In this document: in pieces, positions 1 to 8,211 of the stretch
How the letters are laid out: every line of letters begins with the position of its first letter
How positions within the stretch are numbered: position 1 is the stretch's first letter
Assembly (NCBI GenBank): GCA_963740605.1
Contig: CAVUFC010000018.1
Location: forward strand, 682,001-746,000
Length of the DNA: 64,000 bases
Source of the DNA: DASSUW01 sp963740605
GTDB lineage: Bacteria; Actinomycetota; Thermoleophilia; Solirubrobacterales; Solirubrobacteraceae
Reading direction: 5' to 3'
Position numbers and translations under genes: made by a program
Notes under the pieces: generated by a model
Seen by the model: the letters and a program-made list of their open reading frames with translations, nothing else
Database searches by the model: none
Told to the model about the DNA's origin: nothing

Positions 1-2
1 TC

Positions 3-713
3 GAGCGGGCCGCGCACGACCTCATGGCGCGCCAACGGGCACAAGCGGTGATCGCATTTCAGCGGCTACCGAACCTGGCAACGCCGCCCGATGCCGGATG
101 GAGCGCACGCCGCGAGCTTGCACTTGTTGAGGACGAGGTCAATTGGCGGATTCGCTCGCTGGTTGCGACGGGCGACAACGTGTCGATCGTGGCCCGTGAG
201 AAGGCGGGCAAGACCACGTTGATGCTCAACCTTGTGCGGGCGCTGCTGGAGGGCGGCGACTTCCTGGCGAGCTATGAGGCCAAGCCGCTCGACGGCAGCC
301 TCTTGTTCATCAACTATGAGATGGACAAGCGGCGCTTCCGCCGATGGATGCGCGATCTTGCCCTCAGCACGGCGGCGGCTGAGCGGCTAATCGTCGTTCA
401 CGCGCGGGGCAAGAGCTTGCCGCTGTGGAATGAGAACGTCGCCGCCGTTTGGGCGAGATGGGCGCGCAGTCGCGGCATCCAGGCGGTGATCCTCGACCCA
501 GCCGCGCACGCCTGGCGTGGCTACGTGCGCGACGAACGCGACAACACCAACATGGTCGAGTTCTTGGCACTTCTCGACAACTGGGAGCGCAGCGCCGGAG
601 TGGAGGAGTTGTACCTACCGCACCACATGGCGAAGGGCGCGCAAGAGCTTGACGAGGAGACTGGGCGGGGAGCTGTCGCGCTGCATGGCTGGGCCGACGT
701 CAACTGGTTCGGT
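3..713 (+). pseudogene. RepA/AAA_25-like ATPase, 5' part only, cut off and joined to unrelated sequence
   Basis: The reading frame is open from the first bases of the window; an ATG lies at 24 but the true start may be outside. From that ATG, residues 50-70 carry a Walker A-like loop (AREKAGKTTLMLN), followed by a Walker B-like stretch (IQAVILDPAAHA) and HHMAKG, the layout of RepA/AAA_25 ATPases found in phages, plasmids and integrative elements as helicase or primase partners. The family signature RGAVALHGWADV near residue 215-226 is followed within a few residues by low-complexity sequence in all frames. The last quarter of the domain is therefore missing. The join is at about 706-715. Function is presumably lost. 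Family assignment is by motif recognition only. Confidence 0.6.
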
Positions 714-1553
714 GTCGGCAGCCGGCGGCAACGGCCACGCTCCGCTCGGCGGTCACGAGGGGATCGGCGCGAACGACAACGCCGCAGGCGGAGGCGGGCG
801 CGCCTCGAGCGACGGCACGGGAGCGCGGCCCAGGGCGGCATAGGCGGCCAGGGCGCCGGCGCGAACGACGCGAGCACGGTCGGCTGGATCAATGCCACGT
901 TCGTCGGCGCGACGACGGTCGGCGGCGGCACCAGCGGCGACGGCGGCTACGGCGGCGGTGGCGGCACCGGAGGGAGCAGCAAGGGCGGCGGCGGTGGCGG
1001 TGGCGGCTACGCATACAAGGGCGCCAAGCCGCCCACCAGCGGCGCGCTCGTGACCGCGGCGCCGAGCACGACGGGCCGGTTCATCGTGGCCGTCGACGAC
1101 GTGGACGGGCCGTCTCCCAACGGGGGCGGGCTGTCGGCGCAGCTCGTGTCCGCCCAGCACCAGGCCGTCGGCGGCGCCCGTCTGCGCGTGCGGTTCGGGA
1201 CCAGCACGGCCGCGACGGCCCGGCTCGTCGTGACCGGGCGCGGAGCCCGGATCGCGGCCACGTGCCGCGTGCGGCGGGCCGGCAGACACCGGTGCGGCAT
1301 CCGGCTCGTCACGGGCCGCCGCGGCGCGCGGCGCCCGCTCCGGCGCGGGGCCTACCGGCTGCGGCTGATCGTCACGGACGACCTGGGGCGCCGCGCCACC
1401 GACACCGGCCGCCTGCGGCTGTACGAGCGGGGGCGCTCGACGATGTGTAAGCTGTCGCCAGTCGAGCGCCCGCCGGTTACGGTCGGCACCGGGTGCGAGT
1501 CGCATGTACCAGCGGGTCCCTTCGAGCGAGCGATCGATGACCGTGATCGGTGA
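706..1553 (+). pseudogene. Remnant of a Gly-rich secreted protein, headless and frameshifted
   Basis: From about 706 the frame starting at base 706 reads Gly-rich sequence (SAAGGNGHAPLGG) up to a stop at 841-843. Gly-rich sequence continues in the frame two bases on from about 825 (GGIGGQGAGAND, then GGYGGGGGTGGSS). This looks like one gene broken by an indel near 815-840. The downstream part ends in an Ig-like or Arg-rich beta domain (about 1150-1430) typical of actinobacterial exoproteins. There is no start codon or signal peptide, because the 5' end has been replaced by the ATPase fragment. The composition resembles the intact Gly-rich gene that follows, so this may be a decayed paralogue. 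The frame stays open to 1553, but the last 30 codons may not be original. Confidence 0.5.
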
Positions 1554-1572
1554 GGTGCGTTCAGCAGGGTCC

Positions 1573-3504
1573 ATGCAAGGGAGGAACCGGTCCGTGGGGT
1601 TGGGCGCTGCGGGCCGCCGCCTGCGCGCGGGCCAGGGGCTTGTGGGCGTGGCGGCGATCGTCGTCTGTGTGCTGGTCGGCGTGCCCGCACCGTCGGAGGC
1701 GCGCTCCCTGCACGCGGGTAGCGATCAGTCGTTCGCGAAGGCGGAGCGGCATCCGGCCACGCAGGCACGGCAGCATGCGCGCAGGAGATCGAGGCTGCGT
1801 CGGGCGCCGGCCCGGTGTCACGGGACGGAGTACGGCAAGACTCCGTACGTGGAGTGTGTGGTGGAGTCGAGCGGTCACATCGGCTTCCCGGAGGACGTGC
1901 CCGTGCTGGCGGGGAATCTGAGTAGCAACACGCCGGTGACGATCACGGCCGTCAGTGGACAGGGCGGCTGGGTCAGTGCTTCGTGTTGCACGGCGCGCGG
2001 CCGTCCGGGCGAGGCGCGGACCGTGATGAACTATGGCGCGCTGCGGCACAGCGACCTGTACGCATATGTCGGCGAGTCCGGCGACCAGTCCTACACGGAC
2101 AACAGGATGCACGCCGGCTCGGCGACGATGGCGCTCTCGACGCCGCTGCACCACGGCCTCGCGCTCGGGGATGTCTATTCGATCGCCGGGGGCTCCGGCG
2201 CGCAGGGGCGCTTCTACTCGAACTACATCGCCGGCTGCGGTGCAGGGCCTGGAGGCAGCGGGCACCGGGCGGACGCCTCCCACTCGCACTCGCCGGTCTC
2301 CGCCGCGGGCGGCAGGGGCGGACAGGGCTCGCGCACCCCGCCGTTCTGCACGAAGGGTGGCCTGCCGGGCGAGGGCGGTGGCGACGGCGTCGGCGGCGTG
2401 CAGCCGGAGGACTCGCACCTGGACGGGTTGGACGGGATCGGCGGGCGCGGGGGCGGCTCGTCCTGGATCGGGGTAGAGGGCGACGTGCCCAGGCACTGGA
2501 TGCCCGGTCATGGCGGCCGGGCGGGCGATGATCCGCAGGGCGGAGGCGGCTATGGCGGTGGCGCGGCCGGCACGCGCGGCTCGGGCGGGGGTGCCGGGGG
2601 CTCGTATGCGGCCGCGGCGAGGGCGAGCGCTCCCGCTGCGACCGGCTACCGGTCGCGCAGCTCGCTGACGATCGCCTTCCCGCAACCGAAGGTCGAGCTG
2701 CACGTCGCCGGGCGGCACGGCGGGGACGGCAGGATCGAGTACTACGTCGACGGCGAGCATCGCGAGACCGTCCACGGCCGACGAACGGTCGCGGTCCCCG
2801 CGGGCTACGTGGTCGTGGTCTCAGATCCGCGGTTCCTGCCGAATGTCGGGCCCGCGCTGCTGGCGCGCCCCGGTGCCGGCAGCCGGTTCACCGGTTGGAG
2901 CGGTGCCGCGACCGGCCAGGGGCTCCATGTCGTCACGCTCAACGAGCCCGATCTGACGTTCACAGCCGAGTTCGTCCCCACCGACGCGATCGCGGCCGCG
3001 GACGGCCACGGCCGGGTGACGGTCAAGCGGTTGTCGGACGGGACCGAACTGTGTCACCAGGTCCGGGTCTGCGAAGCGCCGCACCAGGTCGGCGAACCGG
3101 TGCGCGTGACCGCGAAGCCCGATCCGATCGCCGAGTTCTCGCACTTCGAGGGGCCGTGTGAGGAGATCGAGCTCAATCACTGCACCGGTCAGATCGCCGC
3201 CGACACGCCGTTCGTCGCGGTCTTCAAGGACCCCACCGTAACGCTGACCCTGCGGGTTCAACCGCTCTTCAGCCTCGGCATCCTTCAGATCGGAAACCAG
3301 GACGTGTGCGGATTCCGCATCGGCCTGTGGACGTGCACGGTCCGCGTCCCCGAGCGCGGCCCGAACGTCCACGTGCACGCAGCGTCGGCAGGCATCGAAC
3401 CCGTCCAGTTCGACCGCTGGTCGGGCGCGTGTACCGGGACCAATCCCAGCTGCACGATCGACCCGTCGCGAGGATCGCAGTCGCTGACCGCCACCTTCAG
3501 GTGA
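1573..3504 (+). CDS. Secreted Gly-rich protein with C-terminal InlB-like repeats
   Basis: About 643 residues. The chosen ATG gives a basic start followed by a hydrophobic segment (GLVGVAAIVVCVLVGVPA) and a likely signal-peptidase site near PSEA. In-frame starts at 1504 and 1537 only add a non-hydrophobic extension. The middle (about 2200-2620) is Gly-rich with scattered Cys. The last 250 residues contain three copies of a divergent InlB-type or bacterial repeat unit, recognisable by F-x-x-W-S-G and TFTAEF-type ends (FTGWSGAATG, FSHFEGPCEE, FDRWSGACTG), with Cys pairs in the later copies that could form disulfides. These features suggest a surface or extracellular structural or adhesive protein. 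Substrate and role are unknown. Confidence 0.7.
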   Translation: MQGRNRSVGLGAAGRRLRAGQGLVGVAAIVVCVLVGVPAPSEARSLHAGSDQSFAKAERHPATQARQHARRRSRLRRAPARCHGTEYGKTPYVECVVESSGHIGFPEDVPVLAGNLSSNTPVTITAVSGQGGWVSASCCTARGRPGEARTVMNYGALRHSDLYAYVGESGDQSYTDNRMHAGSATMALSTPLHHGLALGDVYSIAGGSGAQGRFYSNYIAGCGAGPGGSGHRADASHSHSPVSAAGGRGGQGSRTPPFCTKGGLPGEGGGDGVGGVQPEDSHLDGLDGIGGRGGGSSWIGVEGDVPRHWMPGHGGRAGDDPQGGGGYGGGAAGTRGSGGGAGGSYAAAARASAPAATGYRSRSSLTIAFPQPKVELHVAGRHGGDGRIEYYVDGEHRETVHGRRTVAVPAGYVVVVSDPRFLPNVGPALLARPGAGSRFTGWSGAATGQGLHVVTLNEPDLTFTAEFVPTDAIAAADGHGRVTVKRLSDGTELCHQVRVCEAPHQVGEPVRVTAKPDPIAEFSHFEGPCEEIELNHCTGQIAADTPFVAVFKDPTVTLTLRVQPLFSLGILQIGNQDVCGFRIGLWTCTVRVPERGPNVHVHAASAGIEPVQFDRWSGACTGTNPSCTIDPSRGSQSLTATFR

Positions 3505-3543
3505 GTCGGATGGACGCGTGCCACGGCGCTCGGACCCTCGCGC

Positions 3544-4371
3544 TCACGTCTCCGCGGTCTGCAGTTCGTCTTTGTCGACCGCCAGCGCGGCTCGGCGGAA
3601 CTCTTCGGTGTCGGGTAGGGCGAGGCTCAGGCGTGTCGTCTCGTCGGTCATCACCGTTCCCGCGTCCACGCTCGCGGCGAGCACGTGCCCTCCTGCATCG
3701 CGCGCTCGCGTGATGAAGTGCAGATGGAGCCCGGGCACGTTGACGTGGGCCAGGAACTCCGGGGTGAAGAACCCGACGAGCGTCCCGTCGCAGCCGTCGA
3801 ACGTTCTGACCGTTTGCGATCGCGTGGCGTCGACGAGTCGCGTTCCGGGCTCTTGCGGCTTGACGCTTCTGACCTTGATCCACGCGAACCGGCACTCGGC
3901 CCGCACCGCGTAGACGTAGTTGTGCGACGACATGATCGTGTTGAGCTGGGCCTGCAGCCCGGCGACGTCGGTGCCCGGTCGCACGTTCGAGGAATGCTTT
4001 GCGGTCCAGTGCGTCACCGTCGCAAACGGCGTGCGCGCCTCGTCCGCGGCCACATGCGCTGCGCAATCACCGTCCATGCGGTAGACGGCGCCGTCGACCA
4101 TCACCATCTCGCCGTCGAGCGCGTCGAAGGTGCCGATCCCGAGGTCGCCGTGCTCCCGCAGTTCGCGCACCGTGGTGTCGCCGTGGTAGACGCCGTCCAT
4201 CACGGCCCCGATCGTGGAGGTCTGAAACGCCGTGTCGTCGAGCCCGAGATGGGCGCGTAACGCCGCGACGACCACGTCGTGCGTCGTCGCTCCCGTGGCT
4301 CTGGCCCGTTCGGCGATCGTCTCCCACAGCCGATCGCCGAGCTGCAGATGGATAAAACGCGACCGCGCCAC
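3544..4371 (-). CDS. budA: Alpha-acetolactate decarboxylase with ribbon-helix-helix-like N-terminus
   Basis: Converts alpha-acetolactate to acetoin (EC 4.1.1.5) in the cytoplasm. Family signatures are clear: FQTSTIGAVMDGVY, HGDLGIGTFDALDGEM, TPFATVTHW, then the zinc-binding PGLHLHFI and GGHV, providing the three His ligands. Typical enzymes have about 25-30 residues before the YQTS-type motif. Here the GTG start at 4371 gives 48, and an ATG at 4521 would give 98. The extra segment (IHLQLGDRLWETIAERARA, then THDVVVAALRAHL) has the strand-helix-helix pattern of CopG-type proteins. The region beyond 4371 reads like non-coding Arg/Pro-rich sequence, so I prefer GTG. No acetolactate synthase gene is nearby. 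It is transcribed away from the glutamine synthetase remnant. Confidence 0.82.
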   Translation of the reverse strand: MARSRFIHLQLGDRLWETIAERARATGATTHDVVVAALRAHLGLDDTAFQTSTIGAVMDGVYHGDTTVRELREHGDLGIGTFDALDGEMVMVDGAVYRMDGDCAAHVAADEARTPFATVTHWTAKHSSNVRPGTDVAGLQAQLNTIMSSHNYVYAVRAECRFAWIKVRSVKPQEPGTRLVDATRSQTVRTFDGCDGTLVGFFTPEFLAHVNVPGLHLHFITRARDAGGHVLAASVDAGTVMTDETTRLSLALPDTEEFRRAALAVDKDELQTAET

Positions 4372-4575
4372 CGTGAACGCCGAAGCTACCAGCGAGGCCG
4401 ACCCGTTGCGAGCGTCGCGGCAGGGCGGGAGCCGAGACGCGGCCTTGCCCGCCGCCGCGCGGCTCGGGTACGGTCGGCACGTGCGAGGCGACCGCGAGGC
4501 GTTGCCGCCGTGACGCGCCATCCGGGAGGATCGGTCGCGCGCGTGCCTCGCGCTTGACCATCGAAGGGAGCCCAC

Positions 4576-5532
4576 GTGATCACCGAGGTCGTCGAGCGGG
4601 CGGAGGAAGCGGGGCTCCGGCTCGTCCGTTTCGTGTACTGCGGTAACGACGGCACGATCCGGGCGAAGGCGTCGTCGCGGCACGGGCTCGCGGGGCGCAT
4701 CGAGGCGGGGATCGGGCTGACGGTCGCGATGCAGGCGATGAACGGGCTCGACGAGCTCCAACCGGTGGACGAGATGGGACCGGTGGGGGAGGTTCGCCTG
4801 GTCCCGGACCCGGAGAGCTTCCGCGTGCTCCCGTACGCGCCCAACGCGGGAGCGATGCTCACCGATCACGTCGGCCTCGACGGTGCGCCCGCCCCGGTCT
4901 GCCAGCGCTCGTTCCTCAAGCGCCAGGTGGCGCGACTCGCAGAGCGCGGCGCCGTGCTGCACGCCGCGTTCGAGCACGAGTTCACGCTCGCCACCGAGCA
5001 GCACGGCCGCTACCGGCCCATCGACGAGAGCCTGTGCTTCTCGACGATCGGGATGACGGCTTCACAGGACTACGCCGACGCGCTCGTGGACGCGCTCGAG
5101 CAGCAGGGCATCCCGGTCGAGCAGTACTACGCCGAGCTCGGGCACGGTCAGCAGGAGATCTCGATCGCCCACGCGCCCGCCGTGCAGGCCGCGGATGAGC
5201 AGCTGCTGGTCCGCGAGACGATCCGCGGAGTGGCGTCGCAGCTCGGCTATGTCGCCTCGCTGTCGCCGAAGCCGTGGCCCGAGGCGGCGGGCAACGGCGG
5301 CCACATCCACTTCTCCCTGTGGAGCGCCGACGGCGAGCGCAACCTGTTCCACGACGCCGCCCAGCCCGACCGGCTCTCCTCCTCCGCCCGCCATTTCATC
5401 GCGGGCGTGCTCGCGCACCTGCCGGGCCTGTGCGCGCTCGCGGCGCCGAGCTTTGCCTCCTACCTGCGGATCGCGCCGCGGTTCTGGGCGGGTGCGTTCG
5501 CGTGTTGGGGACCCGACAACCGCGAGGCGCCC
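4576..5532 (+). pseudogene. Glutamine synthetase family protein, C-terminus lost
   Basis: GTG start with a good ribosome site (GAAGGGAG, 8 nt upstream). The first 319 residues are a convincing type I-like glutamine synthetase or gamma-glutamyl-amine ligase: beta-grasp N-domain (RLVRFVYCGNDGTIRAK), metal ligands in AAFEHEFTL and YYAELGHGQQEIS, the His/Asn substrate loop NGGHIHFSLW, and the ATP-site motif FACWGPDNREA. Directly after that motif all three frames turn into Arg/Ser/Pro-rich sequence, and the catalytic region that follows in the family (about 110 residues with the ANPYLAL-type motif) is absent. The frame runs on to 5799 without similarity. The enzyme is probably inactive. The break lies only about 240 bases from a broken tRNA. 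Confidence 0.75.
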
Positions 5533-5766
5533 GCACGCTCGCCGCGTTCTTCGCGCTCGAGCCGATCGAGGACGCCGTGCACCGCTACCGCGGTCGCGCG
5601 CGGACGCGCGGCCGAGGCGCCTGCGCAGCCGCCGCGCCGTCCGTCAGGGCCGCGCAATGCGCCTGCCGACGGCCTCGATGCTGCGGTGCCCTGCCGACTT
5701 CGTCAGAACCGTACCTCGCGGCTCGTTAGAAAGTGCAGGATTTGCAGCATAAACGCTGTCGCGAGT
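5533..5766. other. Unassigned sequence between truncated synthetase and truncated tRNA
   Basis: No frame here resembles the missing synthetase C-terminus or a complete protein. A short stretch LAAFFALEPIEDAVHRY in one frame could be a scrap of another gene, but it has no start or context. Near 5731-5770 there are short direct repeats (AGTGCAG) and an inverted CATAA/TTATG pair beside the tRNA break. Most likely recombination junction material. Confidence 0.4.
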
Positions 5767-5810
5767 GCAGCTTATGATTCCGCCGCTCTAACCGACTGAG
5801 CTACTCCGGC
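5767..5810 (-). pseudogene. 5' part of a tRNA with CAT anticodon, 3' half missing
   Basis: Read on the minus strand from 5810: acceptor strand GCCGGAG, T8-A9, a perfect D-arm (GCTC, loop, GAGC), then the anticodon arm with loop ATCATAA, giving anticodon CAT (elongator Met or Ile2). The 3' side of the anticodon stem (GCTGC) pairs only partly with GCGGA. Beyond it there is no T-arm (no GGTTC) and no acceptor complement CTCCGGC. The break falls at the anticodon arm, the position used by many tRNA-targeting integrases. It is presumably non-functional as a tRNA; an intact copy should exist elsewhere. Confidence 0.75.
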
Positions 5811-5858
5811 CGGGGCGCGGGGAAGATTAGCGCCCTATTGCGGCACACTTGAACGCCC

Positions 5859-7022
5859 GTGCATGTTGACGAGCACACGGTGGAGCGGCTTCACGCGCTC
5901 CTGGACGAGCAGTCCGCGCTGCGGCGCGTCGCGACGCTCGTCGCGGCCGACCCCGGCCCGCGGCGGCTGTTCGACACCGTCTGCCAGGAGCTGGCGATCT
6001 TGCTCGCCGTCGACAGCACGGACATCGTCCGCTACGAGGGCGACGGGACGGGCACGGTCGTCGGCACGTGGGTGGCGGAGGGCGCGCCGTCGTTCCCGGT
6101 CGGCACGAGCGTGCCGATCGACGCCGGCACCGTGACCGGGAAGCTGTTCGAGACCGGCATGCCGCAACGGGTCGACGACTACGAGGGCGTGCCGGGCGAG
6201 CTGGCGGCGCGGCTGCGGGCGGGCGGGATCAGGACCGCCGTCGGCGCGCCGATCCACGTCGGCGGCCGGATCTGGGGCGGGATCATGTGCGTCTCGGCTG
6301 AGCCCAACTCGTTCCCCGCGGACAGCGAACAGCGCGTCGCCGGGTTCGCCGAGCTGGTCACCGCCGCGCTCGCCAACGCCGACGCCCGCGCCCAGCTCGC
6401 CGCCTCACGCGCGCGGATCGTCGAGGCCGGCTACGCCGAGCGGCGCCGGCTCGAGCGAGACCTCCACGACGGCGCCCAGCAGGAGTTCGTGAGCGCCGCG
6501 CTGAGCCTGCGGATGGCGCGCGAGAAGCTCGCCCGCTCCGGCGACCAGGCGCACCAGCTCGTGGATGCGGCGCTCGAGCAGCTGCAGTCAGGACTGCGCG
6601 ACCTCCGCGAGCTCGCCTCCGGCATCCATCCGAGCATCCTCACCGACCGCGGGCTCGGCGCCGCGCTGCAGGCGCTCGCCGCGCGCGCCGCGGTGCCGGT
6701 GGAACTCGGCGCGCTGCCGGAGGAGCGGCTCCCGTCCGCGATCGAGACCACCGCCTACTTCGTCGCCGCCGAGGCGCTGACCAACGCGGTCAAGCACGCC
6801 CGCTGCGAGCACGTGGACATCGACGTGAAAGTCACGGACGGCTGGGCGGTGCTGGAGGTCCGGGACGACGGCGTCGGGGGCGCCGACCCCGGCCAGGGCT
6901 CCGGCCTGCGCGGCCTGCACGACCGCGTCGGCGCGCTCGACGGCGAGCTCGAGATCGACAGCGAGGCGGGCACCGGGACCACGGTCCGCGCACGACTGCG
7001 GGCCAACACGTCCATGGAATAA
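5859..7022 (+). CDS. GAF-domain sensor histidine kinase (HisKA_3 type)
   Basis: 387 residues, GTG start. A GAF domain spans about residues 20-170. It is followed by a HisKA_3 dimerisation helix with the phospho-acceptor His203 in RRLERDLHDGAQQ, and by an HATPase_c domain with N-box ALTNAVKHA, G1 DDGVGGAD and G2 GSGLRGLHDR near the C-terminus. No transmembrane helix is present, so it is a soluble NarL-type kinase sensing an intracellular ligand or redox state through GAF. No response regulator is adjacent, so its partner is elsewhere (orphan kinase). It starts 48 bases from the broken tRNA and may be the first intact core gene right of the junction. Confidence 0.88.
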   Translation: MHVDEHTVERLHALLDEQSALRRVATLVAADPGPRRLFDTVCQELAILLAVDSTDIVRYEGDGTGTVVGTWVAEGAPSFPVGTSVPIDAGTVTGKLFETGMPQRVDDYEGVPGELAARLRAGGIRTAVGAPIHVGGRIWGGIMCVSAEPNSFPADSEQRVAGFAELVTAALANADARAQLAASRARIVEAGYAERRRLERDLHDGAQQEFVSAALSLRMAREKLARSGDQAHQLVDAALEQLQSGLRDLRELASGIHPSILTDRGLGAALQALAARAAVPVELGALPEERLPSAIETTAYFVAAEALTNAVKHARCEHVDIDVKVTDGWAVLEVRDDGVGGADPGQGSGLRGLHDRVGALDGELEIDSEAGTGTTVRARLRANTSME

Positions 7023-7043
7023 CCAAGGGCGGGAGGGCGTCTA

Positions 7044-7078
7044 GGGGACTAACGCAGCCATTCCTCCGAGGAGTCCCC
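7044..7078 (+). promoter_or_regulatory. Hairpin overlapping the ribosome site of the next gene
   Basis: Seven-base arms GGGGACT (7044-7050) and AGTCCCC (7072-7078) enclose 21 bases. The only good ribosome site for the ATG at 7081 (CGAGGAG, 7067-7073) lies partly inside the 3' arm. The hairpin could mask translation initiation. No ligand or protein is suggested by the sequence. Confidence 0.35.
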
Positions 7079-7080
7079 CC

Positions 7081-7392
7081 ATGTTCTCTGCCACCGCTTT
7101 CAAGATCCGTGACGCCAAGGTCGCCGACGTGCCCGAGCTCGTCCGCCTCGGCTGGGCGACCGAGGAGGAGTGGCCCACCGGCCAGATCCTCGTCGGCGAG
7201 ATCCACGGGGTCATCGCCGCCGCCCTCGCGATCGACGAGAACCGCGCGATCATGGCGTCGGTCCCGAACGCCCCGCGCCTGCTCGCGCACATGCGCGCCC
7301 GCGCGGCCGGGATCCTCGCGTACCGCCGCACGCCGTCCGTCGCGGACCGCTTCCGCGAGCAGATGCGGCAGCGCCTGGCCGTCGCGGCGTAA
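7081..7392 (+). CDS. Small conserved actinobacterial protein, GNAT-like N-terminal fragment fold
   Basis: 103 residues. The N-terminus (FKIRDAKVADVPELVRLGWA) and the following GQILVGEIHGVIAAALAIDE resemble short actinobacterial proteins that look like the first half of a GNAT acetyltransferase. It lacks the acetyl-CoA binding loop, so enzymatic activity is doubtful. The C-terminus is an amphipathic Arg-rich helix (ADRFREQMRQRLAV). ATG start with GAGGAG upstream, 58 bases after the kinase and on the same strand, so co-transcription is possible. Specific function unknown. Confidence 0.65.
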   Translation: MFSATAFKIRDAKVADVPELVRLGWATEEEWPTGQILVGEIHGVIAAALAIDENRAIMASVPNAPRLLAHMRARAAGILAYRRTPSVADRFREQMRQRLAVAA

Positions 7393-7430
7393 GACGCACA
7401 CGCGGCGGGGGTGGAACACTCCCGCCGCCG

Positions 7431-8186
7431 GTGCTCCTCGCCGTTCCCAACTTCTCTGAGGGTCGCGACCAACGGACCCTGGACGCCATCGGCGCCGCGC
7501 TGCGCCCCGGGCTCATCCACGCGTCGGCCGACGCGGACCATCACCGGGCGGTGTTCACGGTCGAGGGTGAGCCCGGGGCGCTTCACGAGCTCGTCATGAA
7601 CGCGGCGCGCGAGGCGGTCAACCGGATCGACCTGACGGAGCACGAGGGCGTCCACCCACGGGTCGGCGCGATCGATGTCGCCCCGATCGTCTACCTGAAA
7701 GCAGAAGACCGTGGCGCCGCCTGCGCCGAGGCACTGATCCTCGCCGACCGGCTGGAGCACGAGCTGCACATTCCCGTGTACCTGTACGGGATGCTGGCCG
7801 GCGGGCGCACTCGCGCCGAGCTGCGGAAGCCCGGCGCCCTCCCGCGCGTGCACCCGACCGCGGGGGCGACCCTGGTGGCCGCCAGACCTCCGCTCGCCGC
7901 CTTCAACATGTACGTCGACGCCACGCTCGAGCAGGCCAAGACGATCGCGGCCGCGATCCGGAGCGACACGGTCAAGGCGCTGGGCCTGCATCTCAAAGGA
8001 GCGGACCGCATCCAGGTCTCCACCAACATCGAAGACCTGACGACCACCACGCCCGCCGCCGTCGTCAGACAAGTGCAGCAATACGCGAAAGTCACCGAGG
8101 CGGAGCTCGTCGCGCCGGCTCCACGCGGCGCGTTCGAATCCTTTCCCCCCGAAATACCGTTGACCGGAGCGCCCCTGCTCCCCTGA
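7431..8186 (+). CDS. Glutamate formimidoyltransferase-like protein
   Basis: 251 residues from a GTG at 7431, where the family signature begins immediately (LLAVPNFSEGRD). Further motifs are DADHHRAVFTVEG, HEGVHPRVGAIDVAPIV and PVYLYG, matching the N-terminal and C-terminal subdomains of the formiminotransferase half of FTCD (transfer of the formimino group from formiminoglutamate to tetrahydrofolate). The usual full domain is about 300 residues, so this is a somewhat short single-function version with no cyclodeaminase. No histidine-utilisation genes are adjacent. Extending the frame upstream to 7170 only adds Arg/Pro-rich sequence over the preceding gene. No ribosome site is visible. Confidence 0.75.
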   Translation: MLLAVPNFSEGRDQRTLDAIGAALRPGLIHASADADHHRAVFTVEGEPGALHELVMNAAREAVNRIDLTEHEGVHPRVGAIDVAPIVYLKAEDRGAACAEALILADRLEHELHIPVYLYGMLAGGRTRAELRKPGALPRVHPTAGATLVAARPPLAAFNMYVDATLEQAKTIAAAIRSDTVKALGLHLKGADRIQVSTNIEDLTTTTPAAVVRQVQQYAKVTEAELVAPAPRGAFESFPPEIPLTGAPLLP

Positions 8187-8194
8187 CTTTCTTC

Positions 8195-8200
8195 TACCCT
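8195..8200 (+). promoter_or_regulatory. TAnnnT hexamer before an SD-less start (TACCCT)
   Basis: Actinobacterial -10-like hexamer ending 11 nt before the ATG at 8212. No purine-rich ribosome site lies between, so transcription could begin at or next to the start codon. Part of a recurrent pattern in the window. Confidence 0.35.
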
Positions 8201-8211
8201 CCACCCAGCCC

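Noticed and set aside
4386..5004. N-terminal extension of the acetolactate decarboxylase frame over the glutamine synthetase gene
   Set aside because: The extra residues are the reverse complement of a conserved synthetase sequence and look like random Arg/Leu/Asp-rich text.
5767..5858. A complete tRNA-Met gene
   Set aside because: No T-arm or 3' acceptor strand can be paired with the 5' half, even allowing a variable loop of up to 20 bases.
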